Origin: Bin22 sp034428635
GTDB lineage: Bacteria; Chloroflexota; Dehalococcoidia; Lucifugimonadales; UBA3495
Direction of reading: 5' to 3'
DNA: 64,000 nt
Assembly: GCA_034428635.1 (NCBI GenBank)
Contig: DAOUHR010000085.1
Span: 1 to 64,000 of the forward strand
Under the pieces are notes generated by a model. It was not told the origin of the DNA and ran no database searches. It was given only the letters and a program-made list of their open reading frames with translations. Numbering within the stretch: position 1 is the stretch's first letter; every line of letters starts with the position of its first letter. A program made the translations under genes and the position numbers. Positions 33,206-41,029 of the stretch are shown here, piece by piece.

Positions 33206-33281
33206 GCCCGATTCCCAAACCCCAGGCACCGGAAAATCAGCATTAATTCAACCGACAAAGCGGAATTCGCAGGAGGCCAAA

Positions 33282-35117
33282 GTGACCACAAAAACTCAGC
33301 AGTCCCAGGAGGAAGTCTACCGGGAGAGCCTTGATCTGGCCTCAACCGCTCCGGGCGTCATCCCCTTCATGGAAAGTGAAGTCCAGCGGTTCGAGGCGGA
33401 GTCCGCCCGGTTCCAATCCGGCGAGCAAGACAACTCCGAATTCACTCCCTTCCGCCTCCGTCAGGGTGTGTACGGCCAGCGCCAGGCCGACGTGCAGATG
33501 ATCCGGGTTAAGATTCCCGGCGGCATTCTCACCGCCGACGCCCTTGATGTCCTGGGCGACATCGCCGAGCAATATGCTCCCCTTGGCAAGGGTCACATTA
33601 CTACCCGCGAAAACATCCAGTTCCACCACATTCCCCTGCCCGAGTGCCCCGACGTCCTGCGCTTGCTGGGCACGGTGGGCCTGACCAGCCGCGAGGCCTG
33701 CGGCAACACCGTCCGCAACGTGGTGGGCGCCCCCACCGCCGGCGTGGATGCCGACGAAATATTCGATCCCACCCCCTACCTCACCGGCTACGTGCGGTTC
33801 GGGGTGCGGCACCCCATCACCCAGTCTTTCCCGCGCAAGTTCAAGTCCGCCTTCACCGGCGTTGACAGCCGCGACATGGTGGCCGCCGCCATCCAGGACC
33901 TGACCTACGTATCGCAGATAAGGGTGGAGGACGGCGTCGAAAAGCGGGGATTCAAGGTTTACGTGGGCGGCGGCACCTCCATCATGCCCCGCCTGGCCAA
34001 GCCCCTTTACGAGTTCCTCCCCGAGGAGGACTACCTGCGCCTGGCCCTGGCCGTCTGGACCGTGTTCGACAAGGCCGACTCCCTGCGCAAGAACCGCATG
34101 ATGGCCCGCCTCAAGGTGCTGATCGACCGCATTGGCCTGGACGAATTCCGCAACCTGGTGGAGGCCGAACTGGCCGAGATCGGCCCCATCGACCCCAACG
34201 ACTACATCGCCGACGAGGACATTTACCGGGAAAACCCGCCGGCCCTGCCGTCCGTCTCCGCCAACGGGTCCGGCAACGGCAGCGGCGAGTACAATTACTG
34301 GCTGGAGACCAACGTGGTAGCCCAGAAACAGGCCGGCTACAACATCGTCTACGTCAAGCCCGTTCGGGGCGACCTCAGCCCGGCCCAGTTCCGGGGCCTG
34401 GCCGACATCCTGCGCCGCTACACCGGCGGCCGTTCCAACGCCACCCAGGAACAGAACCTGGCCCTCCGCTGGGTTCCCGACGGCTACCTGCACGACGTCT
34501 GGGAGGCCTTGGGCGCCATTGATTTGAACGAACCCGGAGCCCACACCATCAACAACGTGGTGTCCTGCCCCGGCACCGACAGCTGCAAGCTGGGCATCAC
34601 CGCCTCCATGGGCCTGGCCAAGGCCGTCCGCGAGGAACTGGGCACCTGGAACGGCCTGATGGAGGACGAAGGCGTCAAGAAGATCCGCATCAAGATGAGC
34701 GGTTGCCCCAACGGCTGCGGCCTGCATCACATCGCCAACATCGGCTTCCACGGCGCCGCCATCAAGGGCCCCGACGGCAGCCAGATCCCCGCCTATGAAA
34801 TGTTCCTGGGCGGCAACTATGGCGACAACCGGGTGGAGGACTCCCGCATCGGCTCCCGCATACCCAAGGTCAAGGTTCCCGCCAAGCTCGTGCCCGGCAT
34901 GATTCGCGAAATCGCCACCTACTACAAGGACAACCGCCAGGAAGGCGAGGCCTTCAACCACTTCCTGGACCGGGTGGGCGTCGAGGAACTGACCTCCGTC
35001 GCCGCCGCCATCCAGGAGTCGGCGGCCAGCAAAGAGGTTGGCGGCGACCTGTACGTGGACTGGGAACGCACCAGCAACTACGTCCTGGAGCGGGGCGAAG
35101 GCGAGTGCGCCGTTTAA
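33282..35117 (+). CDS. Siroheme-dependent sulfite/nitrite reductase (ferredoxin type)
   Basis: The 611-residue protein reduces sulfite to sulfide or nitrite to ammonia with six electrons. The siroheme/4Fe-4S ligands are present as C-x5-C in NNVVSCPGTDSCKLGIT and C-x3-C in MSGCPNGCGLHHIANIGFHG. The two ferredoxin-like half domains are visible (GHITTRENIQFHHIPL; SREACGNTVRNVVGAP). The start is the GTG at 33282, 5 nt after AGGAGG; an in-frame TTG at 33204 lies inside the terminator and is rejected. Sequence alone does not decide sulfite versus nitrite. The cysteine-codon leader argues for sulfite. Confidence 0.9.
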   Translation: MTTKTQQSQEEVYRESLDLASTAPGVIPFMESEVQRFEAESARFQSGEQDNSEFTPFRLRQGVYGQRQADVQMIRVKIPGGILTADALDVLGDIAEQYAPLGKGHITTRENIQFHHIPLPECPDVLRLLGTVGLTSREACGNTVRNVVGAPTAGVDADEIFDPTPYLTGYVRFGVRHPITQSFPRKFKSAFTGVDSRDMVAAAIQDLTYVSQIRVEDGVEKRGFKVYVGGGTSIMPRLAKPLYEFLPEEDYLRLALAVWTVFDKADSLRKNRMMARLKVLIDRIGLDEFRNLVEAELAEIGPIDPNDYIADEDIYRENPPALPSVSANGSGNGSGEYNYWLETNVVAQKQAGYNIVYVKPVRGDLSPAQFRGLADILRRYTGGRSNATQEQNLALRWVPDGYLHDVWEALGAIDLNEPGAHTINNVVSCPGTDSCKLGITASMGLAKAVREELGTWNGLMEDEGVKKIRIKMSGCPNGCGLHHIANIGFHGAAIKGPDGSQIPAYEMFLGGNYGDNRVEDSRIGSRIPKVKVPAKLVPGMIREIATYYKDNRQEGEAFNHFLDRVGVEELTSVAAAIQESAASKEVGGDLYVDWERTSNYVLERGEGECAV

Positions 35118-35129
35118 CTCGTTTCTTTT

Positions 35130-35198
35130 CCACGAAGGGCGCGAAGTAACACGAAGAGCAGAGAGGTTCAACTTCGTGATTCGTCCCGTCCTTCGTGG
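35130..35198. repeat. CACGAAGG inverted-repeat element
   Basis: CCACGAAGG (35130-35138) and CCTTCGTGG (35190-35198) bound a 69-bp element related to the one at 7892-8087. It overlaps the upstream in-frame extension of the HemD-like gene, which argues for the later start at 35225. Confidence 0.5.
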
Positions 35199-35224
35199 AC
35201 TTCATTCGTCGGGAGTATGAGACT

Positions 35225-36067
35225 TTGGCCTCTCTGAGCGGCAAGACCGTAGCCTTCGTGGAAGCCCGGATGACTTCGGAAATGGCCGGGCTCATTGAAC
35301 GCCACGGCGGCGTTCCCTACCCCGCGCCGGTGCTGCAGGAGGTGTACCTCAAGGACAGCCCCGAGGTGCAGCAACTCGTCCTCGACACCTGCTCCGGCCA
35401 CATCGACGCCGTTACTCTCCTCACCGGCGTCGGCACCCAGGCACTGGTCTCCACCGCCGCCGCCATGGGCCGCGAGGAAGAATTCATCCTCGCCCTCGAC
35501 CAACTCACCGTTATCGCCCGAAGCCCCAAACCCGCCCGGGTCCTGCGCCAGCACAAAATCCACATCGACGTAATGCCCCCGGAACCCTACACCACCGCCG
35601 ACCTGGTCAACTCCCTGGAGAACTGGGACCTGTCCGGCAAGGTGGTAGCCCTCCAGCACTACGGCGGCCCCAACCGCCCCCTAGTCCAGCACCTGCAGGA
35701 TAAGGGCGCCGACGTCAGGGAAGTCACCCTCTACACCTGGGGTCTGCCCGAAGACGAGACCCCCGTTCTCGCCATGGTCGACGACCTGGCCGCCGGCGCC
35801 ATTGACGCCATTGCCTTCACCAGCCAGCCCCAGGTGGGCAACCTGCTGACCATCGCCGCCAACGCAGGCAGGGAAGCCGCCCTGCGAGCCGCCCTGGGCG
35901 CCAGCAGCAAGCCGGCCGATGGCGCTAAAGATCGGGGAGCGGTCGTGGCCTCCGTGGGGCCGGTTTGCAGCCGTCGCCTGCGGGATGCCGCAATCCCCGT
36001 TGACGTAGAGCCGGAACACCCCCACATGGGCAGCATGGTACTCGCCCTGGCCGACTATTTCGGGTAG
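35225..36067 (+). CDS. Stand-alone uroporphyrinogen-III synthase (HemD) family protein
   Basis: The 280-residue protein has the two-domain HemD pattern: SLSGKTVAFVEARMTSEMAG, DAVTLLTGVGTQALVSTAA, KVVALQHYGGPN and DAIAFTSQPQVGNLL. I choose the TTG at 35225 because the GTG at 35195 lies in a repeat element. The cobA-hemD fusion at 11733 already supplies this activity. A second copy beside a siroheme enzyme may boost siroheme supply or may be a regulatory HemD-like protein, as seen next to nitrite/sulfite reductases elsewhere. It likely shares the attenuated transcript. Confidence 0.8.
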   Translation: MASLSGKTVAFVEARMTSEMAGLIERHGGVPYPAPVLQEVYLKDSPEVQQLVLDTCSGHIDAVTLLTGVGTQALVSTAAAMGREEEFILALDQLTVIARSPKPARVLRQHKIHIDVMPPEPYTTADLVNSLENWDLSGKVVALQHYGGPNRPLVQHLQDKGADVREVTLYTWGLPEDETPVLAMVDDLAAGAIDAIAFTSQPQVGNLLTIAANAGREAALRAALGASSKPADGAKDRGAVVASVGPVCSRRLRDAAIPVDVEPEHPHMGSMVLALADYFG

Positions 36068-36147
36068 CGCGAGGCCAATACCGTCTTACACCCTTTCTCT
36101 CGTCCCGCAACCCGGGATGCGCTCAGTGGTTACCGCCGCATCTCCCC

Positions 36148-36176
36148 CAGACAATCCTTCCTGATTCTCGTATAAT
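36148..36176 (+). promoter_or_regulatory. Candidate promoter for the deoxyribosyltransferase-like gene
   Basis: CAGACA (36148-36153), a 17-bp spacer and a perfect TATAAT (36171-36176), 33 bp before the next ATG. Confidence 0.5.
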
Positions 36177-36208
36177 CCCCCTGCAAAACTTACCACGGGT
36201 TAGGTTGT

Positions 36209-36610
36209 ATGAAGGTATACGTGGCCAGCTCCTGGCAAAACGACGTCTATCCGAAAGTCGTGGAAACGCTGCGGCAGGCCGGCCACGATGTGTATGACTT
36301 CCGGCGCCAGGGTGGCTCCGACTCCAATCCCTCTGAAATGACCTCCGACCGACTGCTCGACTTCCTGGACGAGCCCAAGGTTCGCTCCATTTTCCAGAAC
36401 GATATGGATGCCCTGATCGCCAGCGACGCCGTCGTCTGCGTCCTTCCTTGCGGCCGCTCCGCCCACCTGGAATTGGGTTACGGCATCGGGGCCGGCAAGC
36501 GCACCGTTCTCCTCTGGCACGATGGTGACGCCCCCGACATCATGCACAAGGCGGTGGACTCCATCGTCTTCAAGGTGGCGGACATTGCCGGGGCGCTCAC
36601 CGGCGACTGA
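36209..36610 (+). CDS. Nucleoside 2-deoxyribosyltransferase-like protein
   Basis: The 133-residue protein opens MKVYVASSWQNDVYPKVVET and has SDAVVCVLPCGRSAHLELGY, the Asp and Glu-containing motif of nucleoside 2-deoxyribosyltransferase-like folds. Family members cleave or transfer deoxyribose in nucleotide salvage, and related proteins hydrolyse modified nucleotides. Its substrate is not evident, and it is monocistronic. Confidence 0.75.
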   Translation: MKVYVASSWQNDVYPKVVETLRQAGHDVYDFRRQGGSDSNPSEMTSDRLLDFLDEPKVRSIFQNDMDALIASDAVVCVLPCGRSAHLELGYGIGAGKRTVLLWHDGDAPDIMHKAVDSIVFKVADIAGALTGD

Positions 36611-36706
36611 CCTGCCCGGCCAGGCGGGACAACAGCCGCGAATAGAGGGGACGCTGCGATTATGTGAAAATGTAGGCGGGTCGTGGTCCGAACGGGGAAA
36701 AGTGAA

Positions 36707-38497
36707 TCAGGGGACGCGGGGCAAGGTAAATATGAAGGCGCAACCCTCGCCCTCTTTGCTTTCCACCGTAATCTGGCCCCCGTGCGCCTCCACCAGTTGC
36801 TTGACGATAGACAGGCCCAGGCCGGTGCCGCTGTCCCGCCGCGACCGGTTTACCTTGTAGAACCGCTCGAACAGGTGGGGCAAATGTTGTGGAGCAACGC
36901 CGACCCCCGTGTCCTTGAACACAACCTGAACCTGCCCTTCCGACGCTTCGGCGCCTATGCGAATCTCCCCACCAGGCGGCGTGAACTTCAGCGAGTTTTC
37001 AACCAGGTTCACAAATACCTGGGTCAGCTTCTCACCGTCTGCCATTATCTGGGGCAGGTCATCGTCCAGTTCTTCCATCACGTCCACTTCCTGGGCCGCG
37101 GCGACCTCTTCGAACTGCCTCTTCACTGCCTGGACCAGCGGCGCCAGGGCCATTGGTTCCGCATCTATCTTGAACTGGCCGCTCTCCATCCGGGACAACT
37201 CCAAAAGGTCGTTGACCAGGCCGTTAATCCGGTCCACATCCCCCCGCATCCGGGACAGGAAATCCAGCGCCACCTGCGTGTCGTTCACCGCGCCGGACTC
37301 CAGGGTCTCCACCATGGCCTTGATGGACGCCATGGGGTTACGCAATTCGTGGGACACATTGCTCACAAACTCCCGCTGGCTCGTCTCCACCTGCCGCATC
37401 CGGGTCAGATCGTGCAGGGTCAGGAGCACCCCCCCGTTGTTGTCCAGCGGTGTTGCAATGGCGCTCAGGTACCGGCGGGGCAGAATCAGCGAGACCTCTG
37501 CCTCGTGGCGCACCTGCTCATTCTGGCATCTGGTCAAAAGCTGGTGAATCTCGTTGTCCCGCACCAGTTCCCCCAGGCGTACTCCCTCCACCTGCTCGGC
37601 GCGAATCCCCAGCAGGTCCCGGGCCGCGGGATTGAACAGGGACACCCGGCCACCGGGGTCTGTTACCACTACTCCGTCGGCCATCGTCCCCAGCACCGCC
37701 GACAGCGTGTCCCGTTCCGACGAAAGGCGGGTAATCACGCTTTTCATGGTGTCGGCCATGTGGTTGAAGGACTCGGTAAGCTGGCGAGAATCTTCGTAGG
37801 CGCCGGAGGGGACCCGGTAGTCGAAGTCGCCCTGCTCCAGTTGCTGGGAGGCCCGGGCCACATCACGGAGAGAACTGGAGGAACGGCGAGCCACCAGCCA
37901 GATTGCCACCACACCCCAAGTCCCCACCGCCAACCCCCAGATCGCAAGCCAGACGAATACGGCGTCTACTCCAGAGGAAGGCTCCGGTACCGGCGTCCTC
38001 AGCCTGATTACCCCGACTACTTTGCCGTCATTTGTAATCGGCGCCGCGGTGTAGAGAACCCTGGGAGGGTCCGCGTGAAATACCGTCCGTTGGGAGCTGG
38101 CCACGTTGCCGTGGCGGGCCTGGAGAAGGTCATAGTCAGAGCTGAAGTCGTAACTGGAGTCGTCTTTCCCGTCAATGGCAGGATTTTCCCAATTGCTGTC
38201 GGCCACCGCCTCGCCGGACAGGGAAATAATGGTGACCCTGCCGCTCACCCATCGGCTCAGGGTCTTGCCTAGTTCGTGCAGGGATTCCCGGTCCGGAGGC
38301 TCCGGGGTGTCAGCCAAGTAGGGCGCCGCCAGGGTGGCAGCAAGACGCGCTTCGTATTCTCTCTGGTCTTCCAGGTCCGCGACACTTTGGGGAGAGGAAT
38401 CTTCTTTCAGCAAGAAGAACAAAGCGGCCAGTGAGGCTATGACAATGACCGCGTAGATGAAGGAAACGCGCCAAATAAGGGACCGGTGGAACTTCAT
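36707..38497 (-). CDS. PhoR-like sensor histidine kinase
   Basis: The 596-residue kinase has an N-terminal membrane helix (FIYAVIVIASLAALFFLL), an extracytoplasmic region to about residue 185, a second helix (WLAIWGLAVGTWGVVAIWLV) and a HAMP region. A PAS domain follows (LGTMADGVVVTDPGGRVSLF), then the H-box FVSNVSHELRNPMASIK, N-box NLVENSLKF, and G-boxes DTGVGV and GTGLGLSIV. It overlaps its response regulator by four bases. The layout is that of PhoR/ResE-type kinases, but no phosphate genes are nearby, so the signal is unknown. Confidence 0.9.
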   Translation of the reverse strand: MKFHRSLIWRVSFIYAVIVIASLAALFFLLKEDSSPQSVADLEDQREYEARLAATLAAPYLADTPEPPDRESLHELGKTLSRWVSGRVTIISLSGEAVADSNWENPAIDGKDDSSYDFSSDYDLLQARHGNVASSQRTVFHADPPRVLYTAAPITNDGKVVGVIRLRTPVPEPSSGVDAVFVWLAIWGLAVGTWGVVAIWLVARRSSSSLRDVARASQQLEQGDFDYRVPSGAYEDSRQLTESFNHMADTMKSVITRLSSERDTLSAVLGTMADGVVVTDPGGRVSLFNPAARDLLGIRAEQVEGVRLGELVRDNEIHQLLTRCQNEQVRHEAEVSLILPRRYLSAIATPLDNNGGVLLTLHDLTRMRQVETSQREFVSNVSHELRNPMASIKAMVETLESGAVNDTQVALDFLSRMRGDVDRINGLVNDLLELSRMESGQFKIDAEPMALAPLVQAVKRQFEEVAAAQEVDVMEELDDDLPQIMADGEKLTQVFVNLVENSLKFTPPGGEIRIGAEASEGQVQVVFKDTGVGVAPQHLPHLFERFYKVNRSRRDSGTGLGLSIVKQLVEAHGGQITVESKEGEGCAFIFTLPRVP

Positions 38498-39243
38498 CCG
38501 TCCAGGCGATAGCCCACTCCTCTAATGGTAACAATGCTGCGCGCGGTGCTGGAGTCCCCCTGCAGCTTCTCCCGCAGCCAGCTTATGTAGACGTCAACGG
38601 TCCTGGTCTGGCCTACGTAATCGTACCCCCACACCTTTTCCAGGATCTGGTCCCGGGTAAAGGCCCGCCCCTTGTTGGCAACCAGCAGCGCCAGCAGGTC
38701 AAATTCCTTGGGCTTCAGGTTAAGGGGCTGCCCGGCCAGCCGGGCTTCGTGGCTGTTCAGGTCTATTTCCAGGGCGCCAATCCGGTAGTTCTGCTCTTCG
38801 TCGGCGCCAGCCTGGTTCTCTTCCAGGTACCTGGTGCGCCGCAGCGTGTTGCGCACCCGCGCCACCAGTTCCCGGATGCTGAAGGGCTTGGTAATGTAAT
38901 CGTCGGCCCCCAGTTCCAGTCCCACCACCCGGTCAACCTCTTCACCCTTGGCAGTGACGATGAGAATGGGGACTTCAGACTCGCGGCGGAGGATACGGCA
39001 AATTTCGAAGCCGTCCAGGGTGGGGAGCATTATATCCAGCAGGACCAGGGAAGGGTTGAGCTTGCGGGCCATCTCCAGCCCCTCGCCGCCGTCGGTGGCG
39101 GTATGGACCGTGTAACCCTCACGCTCCAGGTTGTAGCGCAGGGCTTCCAGAAGATTTTCCTCGTCTTCAACGACGAGCACTGAGCGTTCCGGCACTTCAC
39201 CCTCTGCCCGGGACTGTCCGTCCCGGGGCTCATTATTGATCAC
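38494..39243 (-). CDS. OmpR/PhoB-family response regulator
   Basis: The receiver domain has SVLVVEDEENLLEALRYNL, the phospho-acceptor in SLVLLDIMLPTLDG, and the switch lysine in ADDYITKPFS. The winged-helix output domain contains LNLKPKEFDLLALLVANKGR and RTVDVYISWLREKL. I prefer the GTG at 39243, with AAGG upstream; a TTG at 39288 is possible but lacks a ribosome site. It is encoded first in the operon, with the histidine kinase after it. Confidence 0.9.
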   Translation of the reverse strand: MINNEPRDGQSRAEGEVPERSVLVVEDEENLLEALRYNLEREGYTVHTATDGGEGLEMARKLNPSLVLLDIMLPTLDGFEICRILRRESEVPILIVTAKGEEVDRVVGLELGADDYITKPFSIRELVARVRNTLRRTRYLEENQAGADEEQNYRIGALEIDLNSHEARLAGQPLNLKPKEFDLLALLVANKGRAFTRDQILEKVWGYDYVGQTRTVDVYISWLREKLQGDSSTARSIVTIRGVGYRLDG

Positions 39244-39319
39244 CGTTGACCTTCGGCTGAAAAGGGCGCGTCCGCCTTTTGCGTTCAATTATTGGGAACA
39301 GGCAGCCGGATTGGTACCG

Positions 39320-39652
39320 CTAGTCCGCCGCCAGCGCCAGTTCGGGACTGTCAATGATCTGGGTTGCCATACGCAGTTCGTCCAGCGAGAACCGGCTTAC
39401 TTCCCGTAGGCCGGCCCAGGAAATTACCAGGGTCTCATCGTATTCTATGCACACCGACCAGGGACTGAGTTCGTCCTGCCGGTCTACGTAGGACACCAGT
39501 TTCCCACCTGTTACGGGGTGGCGGTTGTCCGGTGCGTTTTCCTTGAGCCAGTGGTGGGGGAATGTCGACTCCTGGCCGTTGCCCCAGTGGAGGACCAGCC
39601 CATCTTCATCCCGGGTTACCTTTACGCTGGAGGGGGCAGCAAAATCATTCAT
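39320..39652 (-). CDS. DUF971 (GBBH-like N-terminal) domain protein
   Basis: The 110-residue protein matches the small DUF971 family: SVKVTRDEDGLVLHWGNGQE, then FPHHWLKENAPDNRHP and the end WAGLREVSRFSLDELR. The same domain is the N-terminus of gamma-butyrobetaine hydroxylase and is often linked to Fe-S biology through the ApbC/Mrp family. GAGGAAGG precedes the ATG. It may lead the response-regulator operon. Confidence 0.8.
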   Translation of the reverse strand: MNDFAAPSSVKVTRDEDGLVLHWGNGQESTFPHHWLKENAPDNRHPVTGGKLVSYVDRQDELSPWSVCIEYDETLVISWAGLREVSRFSLDELRMATQIIDSPELALAAD

Positions 39653-39986
39653 ACCTTCCTCCTTTCTTAAACAACTCTTGGTCTGCCACTCAGAATAGGC
39701 GACAGGTATTAACCTCTAATTACGAAGAAGTTAAATCTTAATTTCCTGAATGTTAAAATTATATTAACATTAATGGTATGGAATCGTCAACTTTTGACGA
39801 ATATGCAGAAATCGGCTCACCTAACGATGCCTGCTTTTCGAATAGCGAGTTACTGATTTCGGAACCCTCAGCTAAGTAAGGGAACCGGGTTCCCCACCGA
39901 CACTCCCCCCTTGCCATCCTGCATAACCCATCTCCACCATAAGAATACAGCCTGGAAAAAGGGAAACGGAGGCAAGCGCTCCCCAC
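39653..39986. other. AT-rich intergenic region
   Basis: 39715-39780 is strongly AT-rich with a palindromic core (GTTAAAATTATATTAAC) that could hold divergent promoters or an operator. A 33-codon ORF at 39778-39879 (MESSTFDEYAEIGS...) has no ribosome site and no recognisable family. I see no firm gene here. Confidence 0.4.
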
Positions 39987-40105
39987 CGTAGGGGCAGACC
40001 TGCGTGTCTGCCCTGGCCTGGCGCATCAACCGTAGGGGTAGACCTGCGTGTCTGCCCTGTCCCACCGGCGGTAATCGTAGGGGCAGACCTGCGTGTCTGC
40101 CCTGG
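39987..40105 (+). repeat. GTAGGGGCAGACC hairpin array 1 (three units)
   Basis: Three near-identical 29-30 bp units start at 39987, 40031 and 40076. Each folds as GGGCAGAC-loop-GTCTGCCC. The spacer between units 2 and 3 (CCCACCGGCGGTAAT) is almost identical to that in array 2 at 40682-40800, so the arrays are duplicates. Single units also lie inside the 104-bp repeats at 18691 and 32063. Confidence 0.85.
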
Positions 40106-40259
40106 TCGAGGGACAATACCCCCTCCACCCTCCGGTACCAGCCCCGGGGGTGAGGGCAAAAACGGCACAAAATGGCACAAAACGGGACACTTTTCCAAAA
40201 ATCCCACCTTCGTGCCCCTTCGTGTCCCTTCGTGGAAGAAAAAAAGGAGACAGACAACC

Positions 40260-40655
40260 ATGCGAACCCTCAGCGAAATCAGAAGAGAAATCCGCGCCCT
40301 CCAGCGCAAATACCACCGCCAACTCACCATCTACCGCATGCGCCGCGTCACCGAACAGGTCTACAACGACTACGCCCGCGCCGTAGGCGACCAGCAGGAA
40401 CCGCCCAAACCATTGGAGGTAATCCGCAAGATCGCCGACCAGGGCTTCCGCCTCACCACCTGGATGCACCTGCACAACTACCTGGACAAGGTTAGGGAAA
40501 AGGGAGCCATCCCCGAACCCCGGCGCATGCTGCTGGCCCTGCTCCCCTGGGCCTGGGAGAGCAAGTACGACAAATTGCTCATGCGGGAACTGCCCGCCCC
40601 AAAGCCCAAACCCGACCTGTCCCTGCTCTGGGCCCGATGGTTCGCCATGGCATAA
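40260..40655 (+). CDS. Hypothetical basic protein between two repeat arrays
   Basis: The 131-residue, strongly basic protein starts MRTLSEIRREIRALQRKYHR and contains FRLTTWMHLHNYLDKVREKG and MLLALLPWAWESKYDKLLMR. It is predicted mainly helical, with pI well above neutral. I do not recognise it. AAAAAGGAGA precedes the ATG. It is flanked on both sides by duplicated three-unit repeat arrays and has a CTTCGTG repeat right upstream, so it may be a cassette gene. Nucleic-acid binding is possible from charge alone. Confidence 0.6.
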   Translation: MRTLSEIRREIRALQRKYHRQLTIYRMRRVTEQVYNDYARAVGDQQEPPKPLEVIRKIADQGFRLTTWMHLHNYLDKVREKGAIPEPRRMLLALLPWAWESKYDKLLMRELPAPKPKPDLSLLWARWFAMA

Positions 40656-40681
40656 GACCCGAACGACGGCAAAACCCCCAT

Positions 40682-40800
40682 CGTAGGGGCAGACCTATGT
40701 GTCTGCCCTGGCCCCACAGGTCAACCGTAGGGGCAGACCTATGTGTCTGCCCTGGCCCACCGGCGGCAATCGTAGGGGCAGACCTGCGTGTCTGCCCTGG
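40682..40800 (+). repeat. GTAGGGGCAGACC hairpin array 2 (three units)
   Basis: Units start at 40682, 40726 and 40771. Order, orientation and inter-unit spacers match array 1 at 39987-40105, giving a direct duplication about 695 bp apart that brackets one gene. Confidence 0.85.
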
Positions 40801-40928
40801 TCTCAAGCAACCATCGCGGGAGCAGCCCTGGCGGCGGAAGTATTGATCGGGGGCGGCATACCTGAATTCTTGACCTGATATCTCGGCAAGACCACCGTAA
40901 TTGCAAATCTGGGCTGGCTAGTCTATTT

Positions 40929-40957
40929 TTGCAATTTCCCCTTGCCTCATTTAATAT
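40929..40957 (+). promoter_or_regulatory. Possible ftsH promoter
   Basis: TTGCAA (40929-40934), a 17-bp spacer and TAATAT (40952-40957). An alternative -10, TATACT (40957-40962), is closer to consensus but lacks a -35. The leader to the ATG at 41030 is about 65 nt. Confidence 0.4.
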
Positions 40958-41029
40958 ATACTTCTAGGGATGGGATGCTGGGCAAGGGATCGGCCCTCAA
41001 GTCGGTCGTACAAGGGGAAGAAATTGAGA

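Noticed and set aside
33204..33281. In-frame TTG at 33204 as the start of the siroheme reductase
   Set aside because: It lies inside the T-run of the leader terminator and lacks a ribosome site. The GTG at 33282 has AGGAGG 5 nt upstream and begins where family similarity begins.
39987..40800. CRISPR array
   Set aside because: The repeats are palindromic units in two groups of three with short, conserved rather than unique spacers, and no cas gene is present.
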